Shown here one piece after another: positions 5,169-11,375 of a stretch of 11,375 nucleotides of DNA. Under the pieces are notes generated by a model that did no database searches, had not been told where the DNA came from, and saw only the letters and a program-made list of their open reading frames with translations. Each line of letters starts with the position of its first letter. Position 1 is the stretch's first letter. Both the position numbers and the translations under genes were made by a program. The DNA lies in NCBI GenBank assembly GCA_934162685.1, contig CAKPJO010000039.1, positions 1 through 11,375 on the forward strand, in the 5' to 3' direction. The DNA is from an uncultured Bacilli bacterium. Its GTDB lineage: Bacteria > Bacillota_I > Bacilli_A > RFN20 > CAG-826.

Positions 5169-5381
5169 ATGCCACTAGTATTAGCCCCAACAGACGTTGA
5201 CTTAAAAGTCATAAAAATTTTGGTGGATGATAAGACTAAAAAACATTTAGAAAGTCTTGGCATAACTATTAATTCCACTATCAAACTCGTTTCTGCTTCA
5301 GGTGGAAATGTAATCTGCATAGTTAAGGATGGTAGATTAGCCTTAGATAAATCTATTGCCACTAAAATTCTTGTCGCATAA
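5169..5381 (+). CDS. feoA: FeoA-domain protein, first copy
   Basis: Small cytosolic SH3-like (FeoA/YdhX type) protein of 70 residues, an accessory factor of FeoB. Visible family features are LESLGITINSTIKLVSASGGNVICIVKDGRLALDKSIATKILV (27-69 in outline): the L..LGI..G-type turn, the central beta strands and the final LD..IA..I segment. It is more divergent than the second copy and lacks its APLGDPIEI-type loop. The ATG at 5169 follows AGAGGTG (5157-5163); a TTG further upstream in frame overlaps operator site 4 and is rejected. First gene of the feo operon, with the next ATG 12 bases beyond its stop. Confidence 0.85.
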   Translation: MPLVLAPTDVDLKVIKILVDDKTKKHLESLGITINSTIKLVSASGGNVICIVKDGRLALDKSIATKILVA

Positions 5382-5393
5382 GGAGGAAAATCA

Positions 5394-5636
5394 ATGGAAA
5401 AGAAATTAAGTGATTTTAAAATCACTGAAGAAGGCATCATTAAAAGTGTTGCTGGCGAAGGCAAGATTCGTAGACGCTTATTTGATATGGGCGTTACACC
5501 AGGTGCTCAAGTCACTCTAAAGAAAAAAGCACCATTAGGCGACCCAATTGAAATTACAATTAGAGGTTATGAACTAACATTAAGAAAATCAGAAGCTGAG
5601 TTAGTTATTATGACTGTTACTAAGGAGGTTAAATAA
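5394..5636 (+). CDS. feoA: ferrous iron transport protein FeoA, second copy
   Basis: 80-residue SH3-like FeoA with the full family signature: RRRLFDMGVTPGAQVTL (26-42), then APLGDPIEITIRGYELTLRKSEAELV (46-71 in outline), ending in a short charged tail. FeoA is thought to bind the cytosolic G-domain region of FeoB and modulate Fe(II) uptake. Strong AAGGAGG Shine-Dalgarno (5380-5386) overlaps the stop of the first feoA, so translation is coupled. It is 2 bases from the feoB ATG. Two adjacent feoA genes before feoB are common in anaerobic Bacillota. Confidence 0.94.
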   Translation: MEKKLSDFKITEEGIIKSVAGEGKIRRRLFDMGVTPGAQVTLKKKAPLGDPIEITIRGYELTLRKSEAELVIMTVTKEVK

Positions 5637-5638
5637 TT

Positions 5639-7870
5639 ATGAAGAGATTTGCTCTTGCCGGTAACCCAAACTGTGGTAAAACAACATTATTTAACTCTTT
5701 AACAGGTGCAACAGCACACGTTGGTAACTGGCCAGGTGTTACAGTTGATAAAAGAGAAGGTAAGTACAAAAAATTAAAAGAAGTAATTAATATTGTCGAC
5801 TTACCGGGTATTTATTCTTTATCACCATATACTCCAGAAGAAGTTGTTTCAAGAAATTATGTATTAGATGAAAAACCAGATTGTATCATTAACGTTGTTG
5901 ATGCTACTAACCTAGAAAGAAACTTATACTTAACAACTCAATTACTTGAAATAGATGTTCCAATGGTTATTGCATTAAACATGATGGATGAAGTTAAGAA
6001 AAAAGGCCAAAATATTAATGTTAAAGAACTTGAAAGAAAATTAGGAGTTCCAGTTGTAGAAATTTCTGCTTTAAAAGGCGAAAAAATTGATGAATTAATG
6101 AAAGTTGCTCTTGAAGCATGCAATACTCCACGTAAAGGAACAACTGTTATTGAAAATAGTGATTTAACTCACTTAATTCAAGATGTTACAATTGCCTTTA
6201 CTGGTATGGGTGTTGAAAATCCATTATTCCATGCAGTTAAATTAGTAGAATTAGATGAAATCGAAGTCAAGAATCATGAAAATTTAGTTCCAATGGTTAA
6301 TGATTTCAAGAAAACATTTAAAGATGATGTATTTGGTAATGACTTTGAAGCTATCATTGCCGATAAGAGATATGCTTACATCAATAAATACTTCTCAAAT
6401 GTTGTTGTTAAAACTAAAAAAGAAGATGGCGGATTAACAAAATCTGACAAAATCGATAAAGTCTTAACAAATAAATGGGCAGGTATTCCAATCTTCTTAG
6501 TAATTATGTTCGTGGTATTCCACTTCGTATTCTCTGAAGATTTATTAGGATTAAATGCGATATTTGGATTAGAAATTCAAAATCCAGGATGGATTAACTT
6601 CTTCACTGGTATGGGTTACCAAGGTTTAGTTGATGAGGCTACAGAGGCCGGTGAAGTATTTACTGGTTTAGCTGGTATTCCTTCACTCGGCGTCTTCTTA
6701 CAAAGCTGGATGGGTTGGTTAACAGGATCAATTATTGATTTATTTGCTAGCTTTATGCCAGAAGGTACTTGGTACACAGGACTTGTATGTGATGGTATCT
6801 TAACTGGTATTGACTCTATCTTTAGTTTCATCCCACAAGTATTATTATTATTCTTATTTATTTCTATTCTTGAAGATAGCGGTTATATGGCTCGTGTAGC
6901 ATTCATTATGGACCGTGCATTTAGAAAATTCGGTTTATCTGGTAAATCATTTATCCCTCTATTAATGGGATTTGGTTGTTCAGTTCCTGCTATGATGGGA
7001 ACAAAAACTCTTGAAGATGAAAGAGAAAGAGACTTAACAATTAGACTTACTCCTTTCTTCTCATGTGGCGCTAAAGCACCTATTTGGGCATTACTTGCTA
7101 CTTGTGTAGCTGGTAGTTTCTTAGGCGATGTATTCGTATTTAGTATTTATTTATTAGGTATTGCTATTGCTATTATTTCTGCTTTAGTTATTAAAGCATT
7201 CTCAAAACACTATGAAGTACCTCCATTCATTATGGAACTTCCTGCTTATCACCGTCCACAAGTTAAAAACTTGTTAGCGCACTTATGGGATAAGTTCAAA
7301 CACTTCTTATACAAAGCTTCAACAATTATTACTGCTTCAATTATTCTTATTTGGTTCTTATCTAACTTCGGTTGGGCATTCTGGAACGGAATGGTTGATA
7401 TTGAAAAGTCAATGCTTGCTGATATCGGTAAAGTATTACAATATGTATTCTATCCATTAGGATGGGCTCAAGGCGCTGACGGTTGGAAATATTCAGTTGC
7501 TTCTATTACTGGTTTAATTGCTAAAGAAGACGTTGTTGCTACAATGGCTAACTTAGGATTAGTAGAAGGAACAATTAACTTATCAAATGCTGCAATTTAC
7601 TCATTTGCTGCTTATAACTTATTTACATTACCTTGCTTTGCTGCTGTTGCTACTGCTAAATCTGAAAGTAGTAAAAAAGGCTTCAGAGTAACATTAGCTT
7701 GGTGGTTACTTGCAAGTTATGTAATTTCATTCATAGTTTACTGGGTCGGACATTCATTTGAATTATATTGGTGGTTAGGATTAATCGTCGTATTAGTTCT
7801 TGTTGGTATCTGTGTTGGCTTAGGATACTATATTGTTAATAGAAACAAAAAAGCTGCTGTAGCTGCTTAG
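5639..7870 (+). CDS. feoB: ferrous iron transporter FeoB
   Basis: Plasma-membrane Fe(II) importer of 743 residues with an N-terminal GTPase. G-domain: G1 GNPNCGKT (8-15), G2 region VGNWPGVTVDKREG (28-41), G3 DLPG (54-57), G4 NMMD (114-117), G5 SAL (143-145). A helical guanine-dissociation-inhibitor-like domain follows to about 270. The membrane part starts at about 282 and includes the two FeoB gate repeats with conserved Cys: LEDSGYMARVAFIMDR...GFGCSVPAMMG (C447) and TPFFSCGAKAPIWAL (C476), plus LPCF (C666). A loop of roughly 95 residues (about 300-395) after the first helix is Trp/Gly rich. The Shine-Dalgarno AAGGAGG (5622-5628) is perfect. Codons are richer in C-ending Phe, Asn and Asp than in copA, which suggests strong expression. 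Confidence 0.97.
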   Translation: MKRFALAGNPNCGKTTLFNSLTGATAHVGNWPGVTVDKREGKYKKLKEVINIVDLPGIYSLSPYTPEEVVSRNYVLDEKPDCIINVVDATNLERNLYLTTQLLEIDVPMVIALNMMDEVKKKGQNINVKELERKLGVPVVEISALKGEKIDELMKVALEACNTPRKGTTVIENSDLTHLIQDVTIAFTGMGVENPLFHAVKLVELDEIEVKNHENLVPMVNDFKKTFKDDVFGNDFEAIIADKRYAYINKYFSNVVVKTKKEDGGLTKSDKIDKVLTNKWAGIPIFLVIMFVVFHFVFSEDLLGLNAIFGLEIQNPGWINFFTGMGYQGLVDEATEAGEVFTGLAGIPSLGVFLQSWMGWLTGSIIDLFASFMPEGTWYTGLVCDGILTGIDSIFSFIPQVLLLFLFISILEDSGYMARVAFIMDRAFRKFGLSGKSFIPLLMGFGCSVPAMMGTKTLEDERERDLTIRLTPFFSCGAKAPIWALLATCVAGSFLGDVFVFSIYLLGIAIAIISALVIKAFSKHYEVPPFIMELPAYHRPQVKNLLAHLWDKFKHFLYKASTIITASIILIWFLSNFGWAFWNGMVDIEKSMLADIGKVLQYVFYPLGWAQGADGWKYSVASITGLIAKEDVVATMANLGLVEGTINLSNAAIYSFAAYNLFTLPCFAAVATAKSESSKKGFRVTLAWWLLASYVISFIVYWVGHSFELYWWLGLIVVLVLVGICVGLGYYIVNRNKKAAVAA

Positions 7871-7886
7871 AAAGGATGTTGAGATT

Positions 7887-8078
7887 ATGGAATGGTTTGA
7901 GCCGCTTATTGCGATTGCCGCAATTGCGTTAGTTATATTGCCATTTATTCTAAACCATAGAAACAAGAAGACTGGAAAGCCATCTTGTACTAGTGATTGT
8001 AGTTGTTGTTCATCAAGTGGTCAATGCATGCGTAATTTCAAAGAATATCTTAAAGAGCGCGAAGCTCATAAAAAATAA
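7887..8078 (+). CDS. FeoB-associated Cys-rich membrane protein
   Basis: 63-residue protein of the small FeoB-associated family found after feoB in Bacillota (Pfam FeoB_associated type). One transmembrane helix near the N-terminus (about 6-23, PLIAIAAIALVILPFIL) is followed by a basic stop-transfer NHRNKKTGK and a cysteine cluster: C34, C38, C40, C41 and C47. The tail KEYLKEREAHKK is charged. Orientation by the positive-inside rule places the Cys cluster in the cytoplasm, where it may take Fe(II) from FeoB or sense redox state; the function is not established. The AAAGGA Shine-Dalgarno (7871-7876) directly follows the feoB stop, so it is the last gene of the operon. Confidence 0.85.
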   Translation: MEWFEPLIAIAAIALVILPFILNHRNKKTGKPSCTSDCSCCSSSGQCMRNFKEYLKEREAHKK

Positions 8079-8085
8079 AGAAATT

Positions 8086-8118
8086 GGTTGTTACTAGAGG
8101 TGGTAACAACCTTTTTTT
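8086..8118 (+). terminator. intrinsic terminator of the feo operon
   Basis: GGTTGTTAC (8086-8094) pairs perfectly with GTAACAACC (8103-8111) around an 8-base loop, followed by seven T (8112-8118). The T-run overlaps the stop codon of the convergent ZIP gene. Read on the minus strand the hairpin is followed only by an interrupted T-rich stretch, so it may terminate the ZIP transcript less efficiently. Confidence 0.9.
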
Positions 8119-8878
8119 ACCCTAAAGCAACATCTAAAACCATCATTACAGTAAAGCCTAGTAGTAGCCCTATTGAGGCAAGTAATTTATTATCTTTAAA
8201 CGAATCGGGTATTAATTCACTTGTGACAACCGCGATCATTGCGCCAGCAGAAAAAGATAACAAAAACGGCATAATATTTTGAATAAGTAGAGCACAGCAT
8301 GCTGCAATAACACCAAATACTGGTTCAACTATACCAGACATTTGTCCGTAAAAAAATGCTTTCTTTCTTGACATACCATTGCCTCTTAGTGGCAGACTTA
8401 CACATAATCCTTCTGGAAAATTTTGTAATCCAATACCAACCGCTAATAAACAAGCGCTAATTAAAGATACTTCGGGAATATTCAATGCTAAACTACCAAA
8501 AGCCACTCCAACTGCCATGCCTTCGGGAATATTATGAAGAGTAACGGCACTTGTAATTAAGAGTGTCTTTTTTTTGTTTTCTTCTACTTTTAATTTTCGT
8601 GATAAGAATATATCAGATAATATAATGAATGCTCCACCAACAATAAATCCAAGAGATGTTTCTAAATATTTGGGCCGATTTAATTGTTCTAATAAAGAAA
8701 TCGCGGGTGCTAAAAGTGACCAAAAAGAAGCGGCAATCATAACACCTGCGGCAAATCCCATCATTATGTCAAGAATTTTTTTATTAAATGACTTAAAAAA
8801 GAATACTAATGATGATCCTAATATTGTAACAAAATAAGTAAAAATTGTCGCAAAAAACGCTAAAAGTATCGGATTCAT
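8117..8878 (-). CDS. ZIP-family divalent metal transporter (GufA-like)
   Basis: Membrane importer of Zn(II) and possibly Fe(II) or Mn(II); 253 residues and about eight hydrophobic helices, the usual bacterial ZIP length. The metal path is clear: HNIPEGMAVGVAFG (H115, N116, E119) in helix 4, LQNFPEGLCVSLPLRGNGMSRKKAF (Q152, N153, E156) in helix 5, and GQMSGIVEP (E185) in helix 6, with GAMIAVVTSELIP (212-224) in helix 7. The cytosolic loop between helices 3 and 4 (about 93-105) is short, Lys/Glu rich and without His. The ATG at 8878 has AGGGTG close upstream. It is convergent with feo and shares the terminator hairpin region; no operator resembling the feo sites was seen at its promoter. Substrate is not predictable from the sequence. 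Confidence 0.92.
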   Translation of the reverse strand: MNPILLAFFATIFTYFVTILGSSLVFFFKSFNKKILDIMMGFAAGVMIAASFWSLLAPAISLLEQLNRPKYLETSLGFIVGGAFIILSDIFLSRKLKVEENKKKTLLITSAVTLHNIPEGMAVGVAFGSLALNIPEVSLISACLLAVGIGLQNFPEGLCVSLPLRGNGMSRKKAFFYGQMSGIVEPVFGVIAACCALLIQNIMPFLLSFSAGAMIAVVTSELIPDSFKDNKLLASIGLLLGFTVMMVLDVALG

Positions 8879-8894
8879 GTAATCACCCTAATTT

Positions 8895-8923
8895 ATAATA
8901 TGATTAAACATAATTTGTGTTAT
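8895..8923 (-). promoter_or_regulatory. weak candidate promoter of the ZIP gene
   Basis: On the minus strand a TATTAT (8895-8900) lies 17 bases after ATAACA (8918-8923; four of six to TTGACA) and just above the AGGGTG Shine-Dalgarno. The region is very AT-rich, so chance matches are likely. A loose dyad, TATG-N6-CATA (about 8899-8912), overlaps it. Confidence 0.35.
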
Positions 8924-8943
8924 TTATTATTTTTTTCACTTTA

Positions 8944-8972
8944 TTTACAAAAAAAAGCCATTATATTATAAT
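8944..8972 (+). promoter_or_regulatory. promoter of the polysaccharide gene cluster
   Basis: TTTACA (8944-8949) and TATAAT (8967-8972) with a 17-base spacer. It would give a leader of about 75 bases before the first sugar-transferase gene. Divergent from the ZIP gene. A further AT-rich TATAAT-like stretch (about 8983-8990) follows and could be an alternative -10. Confidence 0.65.
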
Positions 8973-9019
8973 TAATATACAATTATAATATTTGTTGCGT
9001 GATTATTTAGTATTTTTAA

Positions 9020-9043
9020 TTCTTTATTAAGCGTAATAAAGAA
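9020..9043 (+). promoter_or_regulatory. leader hairpin abutting the Shine-Dalgarno of the sugar-transferase gene
   Basis: TTCTTTATTA (9020-9029) and TAATAAAGAA (9034-9043) are perfect 10-base complements with an AGCG loop. The 3' arm runs into the AAAGGTG Shine-Dalgarno, covering its first A bases. Few G-C pairs and no following T-run make termination unlikely; it may modulate ribosome access or RNA stability. Confidence 0.5.
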
Positions 9044-9053
9044 AGGTGTTTAA

Positions 9054-9773
9054 ATGGACAAAAAATCTAATGGGGGCTCAAATTGTTGTATCGGAGTTTC
9101 TAATGTAGATTCATTAGATAATCAAATAATTACTATTAAAGGCGGTAAAATTTATTTGTTCTTTAAAAGACTATTTGATATAGTTTTGTCTTTTATTGCG
9201 ATTATTTTAATATCAGTTACTTTAATATTTCCAATTATATCTTTGCTTGTTTTAATATCTACTCATGGAAAGGTGATATTTAAAGATGAAAGAATGGGAT
9301 TAAATAGGAAAAAAATAACTATATTTAAATTTCAAACAATGTATTCTGACGCGGAAACTAATGTAGATAAATATTTAACAACGGAACAAAAAAAGTCTTG
9401 GGACCTAGAAAGAAAAGTTAAAAATGATCCACGCGTTACGAAATTAGGAAAATTTTTACGTCGTACATCTTTAGATGAATTACCACAACTTTTTAATATT
9501 TTTATGGGTACTTTATCTTTTGTTGGTCCTCGTCCAATTACTGAAGAAGAATTAACAAAAAACTTTTCCACTTATCAACAAGAACAATTAATGAAAGTTA
9601 AACCAGGATTAACAGGATATTGGCAAGTTATGGATAGATCAGAAGCTACTTATGAGACAGGAAAACGTCAACAAGAGGAATTAGCGTACTTGCCTAAAAG
9701 AAGTTTTTGGTTTGACTTAAAAATTATATTTATGACAATACCAGCAGTTATAAAAGGAAAAGGTGCTAGATAG
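9054..9773 (+). CDS. membrane phosphoglycosyl transferase (bacterial sugar transferase family)
   Basis: Transfers a sugar-1-phosphate from a nucleotide sugar to undecaprenyl phosphate, the first membrane step of capsule, exopolysaccharide or other lipid-linked glycan synthesis. The 239 residues form the single catalytic domain of the monotopic (PglC/WbaP C-terminal) family: a hydrophobic membrane helix (about 34-68), ERMG (79-82), KFQTM (92-96), LRRTSLDELPQLFNI (135-149) with the catalytic Asp-Glu pair D141-E142, FVGPRP (156-161), PGLTGYWQV (184-192) and the C-terminal DLKIIF...KGKGA. The usual KFRTM Arg is Gln here (Q94). The 36-residue N-terminal extension with CC (11-12) is not conserved. 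There is no multi-pass N-terminal half as in WbaP. First gene of the cluster; the sugar is not predictable. Confidence 0.92.
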   Translation: MDKKSNGGSNCCIGVSNVDSLDNQIITIKGGKIYLFFKRLFDIVLSFIAIILISVTLIFPIISLLVLISTHGKVIFKDERMGLNRKKITIFKFQTMYSDAETNVDKYLTTEQKKSWDLERKVKNDPRVTKLGKFLRRTSLDELPQLFNIFMGTLSFVGPRPITEEELTKNFSTYQQEQLMKVKPGLTGYWQVMDRSEATYETGKRQQEELAYLPKRSFWFDLKIIFMTIPAVIKGKGAR

Positions 9774-9775
9774 GC

Positions 9776-10891
9776 ATGAAAAAAATACGTGTTGCACAAA
9801 TTCTTGGTGCTGCTAATGCGGGCGGTGTAGAATCAATGATTATGAATCTATATCGAAACATTGATAGAACTAAAGTGGAATTTGACTTTTATGTGGAAAA
9901 TACATGTCCAATTATTAATCAAAACGAAATTGAACAAATGGGTGGGAAAGTAATTATAATACCAAAATACACACATATTTTTTCATATTTAAAAACCTTA
10001 AAAAAACTATTAAAAAAAGGAAATTATGATATCGTACATTCTAATATGAATGCACTTAGTGTTTTTCCTCTTTGGGCTGCAAAAAAGGCAGGCATTAAGA
10101 TTAGAATTGCACACTCACATTCAACATCTAATCATAAGGAATTCGGGAAAAGTATTATAAAAAATATTCTTAGACCATTTTCTAAAGTTAATGCTACTCA
10201 TTATTTTGCTTGTTCAAAATTATCTGCAGAGTGGTTATTTGGGAAAAAGATGGTTAAAAAAAATAAGGTGACTATAATTAACAATGCTGTTGATTTGAAT
10301 AGATTTTGTTATGATGAAAATAAAAGAAATAGCATTCGCAATGAATTAAATATTAATGATAAGTTTGTTGTTGGTCATATTGGAAGATTTATGAAACAAA
10401 AAAATCATAAATTTTTAATAGATATTTTTGATCAAATAAATAAGTTAAATTCTAACGCTATTTTATTATTGATTGGTACTGGCCCATTACTTAATCAAAT
10501 AAAACAATATGTAAAGCAAAAACAGTTAGAAAATAAAGTTATGTTTGTTGGTAATACTAATGAACCAGAAAAGTATTATCAAGCCATGGATACTTTTTTA
10601 TTGCCTAGTTTATATGAAGGTCTTCCAGTAGTGGGAATAGAAGCGCAAGATAACGGATTAAATTGTTTCTTTTCTACTAATATCACTAATGAATTAAAAG
10701 TAAATGAAAATGTATATTTTCTTTCTTTAAATGATAAATCTTGCAATTGGGCACAAGAAATTATTAATAAAAAACCAATTAATAGATTAATTGGTTATCA
10801 AAATATGGTACAATCACATTATAACATAAAATTAGAGTCCAAAAAGTTGCTTGATATTTATGAACATTTGGTAAAGGAAGAAGGCAAGTAG
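9776..10891 (+). CDS. family GT4 glycosyltransferase (EpsF/CapM-like)
   Basis: Cytosolic, membrane-associated GT-B retaining glycosyltransferase of 371 residues, probably adding a sugar to the lipid-linked acceptor made by the upstream enzyme. N-terminal acceptor domain: GAANAGGVESMIMNL (11-25) with the GGVE loop, and IVHSN (86-90). C-terminal nucleotide-sugar domain: VVGHIGRFMKQKNH (198-211; R204 and K209 as phosphate contacts), LLLIGTGPL (230-238), and the EX7E motif with E281 and E289 in YEGLPVVGIEAQDNGL. The ending resembles B. subtilis EpsF-type enzymes. The ATG comes 2 bases after the upstream stop, with AAGGTG (about 9761-9766) inside the upstream gene, so translation is coupled. Donor and linkage are unknown. 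Confidence 0.9.
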   Translation: MKKIRVAQILGAANAGGVESMIMNLYRNIDRTKVEFDFYVENTCPIINQNEIEQMGGKVIIIPKYTHIFSYLKTLKKLLKKGNYDIVHSNMNALSVFPLWAAKKAGIKIRIAHSHSTSNHKEFGKSIIKNILRPFSKVNATHYFACSKLSAEWLFGKKMVKKNKVTIINNAVDLNRFCYDENKRNSIRNELNINDKFVVGHIGRFMKQKNHKFLIDIFDQINKLNSNAILLLIGTGPLLNQIKQYVKQKQLENKVMFVGNTNEPEKYYQAMDTFLLPSLYEGLPVVGIEAQDNGLNCFFSTNITNELKVNENVYFLSLNDKSCNWAQEIINKKPINRLIGYQNMVQSHYNIKLESKKLLDIYEHLVKEEGK

Positions 10892-10893
10892 TG

Positions 10894-11375
10894 ATGAATA
10901 AAGTTAAGATTGCTATATGTGTTCCCACTACTTCTTTAGGTGGCGCTGAAACTATGGCGGCTCAATTAGCTAAGGCATTAAATAAAGACTTATTTGATGT
11001 TTCTTTTATTACTAATCATTCCTTGAGTAAAACACGAGTATTAGACATTGTTACAAGTGATAGTAATATTAAAATCTATTCTTTAAATGAAGATGCCGGT
11101 ATGTCTTTAAGAGCGAGAAAGAAAATGATGCGCATTTTAAAGCAAATTAAGCCAGATGTAATTCATACACATTTACATTCTTATCCTTATGTGATGACAT
11201 ACGCGATTAAGCATCATATTCCAATTATTCATACTATGCATAACATGCCAATATTTGAATCAAAAAAATTAGGAAGAATAATTTTAAAGTTTCTTTTTAA
11301 ACATAAATTTGCTATTCCAGTAGGGATATCCAATATTATTAGTGAGCAAATAAAAGAATTATATCATGTTCCAAG
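10894..11375 (+). CDS. glycosyltransferase, GT4-like N-terminal half, cut by window end
   Basis: An open frame runs from ATG 10894 off the right edge (160 codons visible). It begins MNKVKIAICVPTTSLGGAET, the GT-B/GT4 N-terminal strand and glycine-rich GGAE acceptor loop, and continues with PDVIHTHLHSYPY (89-101) and IPIIHTMHNMP (109-119), typical of the N-terminal Rossmann domain of GT4 enzymes. The nucleotide-sugar domain with EX7E would lie beyond the window. The start is 2 bases after the previous stop, with AAGGAAGAAGG upstream; a GTG immediately before the ATG is also in frame. Probably the third gene of the polysaccharide operon; specificity cannot be told. Confidence 0.85.
   Translation, partial: MNKVKIAICVPTTSLGGAETMAAQLAKALNKDLFDVSFITNHSLSKTRVLDIVTSDSNIKIYSLNEDAGMSLRARKKMMRILKQIKPDVIHTHLHSYPYVMTYAIKHHIPIIHTMHNMPIFESKKLGRIILKFLFKHKFAIPVGISNIISEQIKELYHVP

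Noticed and set aside
8088..8282. Plus-strand open frame starting in the feo terminator
   Set aside because: Begins within the terminator hairpin and runs antisense to the ZIP 3' end.
8574..8837. Plus-strand open frame opposite the ZIP gene
   Set aside because: Antisense shadow; the minus-strand frame has the full ZIP motif set.
8973..9000. AT-rich dyads such as TTATAATTAATATACAATTATAA as a mobile-element end or origin
   Set aside because: Simple A/T composition explains the symmetry; no transposase, target duplication, or DnaA box cluster is seen.

Overview
The window looks like a chromosomal segment of a low-GC, Gram-positive-type bacterium (Bacillota; the very AT-rich DNA and short intergenic gaps would suit a gut-type Bacilli or Erysipelotrichia lineage, but that placement is inference). 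The genetic code is the standard bacterial one: TGA is used as a stop (end of rimM) and tryptophan is TGG. Strong Shine-Dalgarno sequences (AAGGAGG and variants) and TTGACA/TATAAT-type promoters are easy to see.

Region 1 (1-1690, minus strand) is the conserved rpsP-khpA-rimM-trmD translation operon: ribosomal protein S16, a KH-domain RNA-binding protein, the 16S processing factor RimM, and the tRNA m1G37 methyltransferase TrmD, whose 3' end lies outside the window. It has one near-consensus promoter, and a terminator-like hairpin lies inside it between khpA and rimM.

Region 2 (1749-5013, plus strand) is a copper-efflux unit. A promoter with a CsoR-type operator in its spacer drives csoR and copA. 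CopA carries an extra metal-binding domain at its C-terminus, and that domain has its own Shine-Dalgarno and ATG, so the gene may also yield a free CopZ-like chaperone. A DtxR/MntR-family regulator follows with its own likely promoter; no terminator is visible between copA and it, and an intrinsic terminator closes the unit.

Region 3 (5022-8118, plus strand) is a ferrous-iron uptake operon: feoA, feoA, feoB and a small Cys-rich FeoB-associated membrane protein, ending in a strong intrinsic terminator. Its promoter region holds four copies of an interrupted palindrome close to AGTTAG-N6-CTAACT, which fits repression by the adjacent DtxR-family protein. A convergent gene (8117-8878, minus) encodes a GufA-like ZIP metal transporter.

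Region 4 (8944-11375, plus strand) starts a surface-polysaccharide locus: a promoter, a leader hairpin, a membrane phosphoglycosyl transferase that would start the lipid-linked glycan, a GT4 glycosyltransferase, and a second glycosyltransferase cut by the window end.

Taken together the centre is a compact metal-homeostasis island (Cu export, Fe import, ZIP import) between a housekeeping operon and a polysaccharide cluster. No tRNA, rRNA, CRISPR array, transposase or prophage gene was seen. No gene-free gap exceeds about 180 bases. I saw no wholly unknown system; the most unusual items are the internal CopZ start in copA, the tandem operators at feo, and the altered active-site positions in TrmD.
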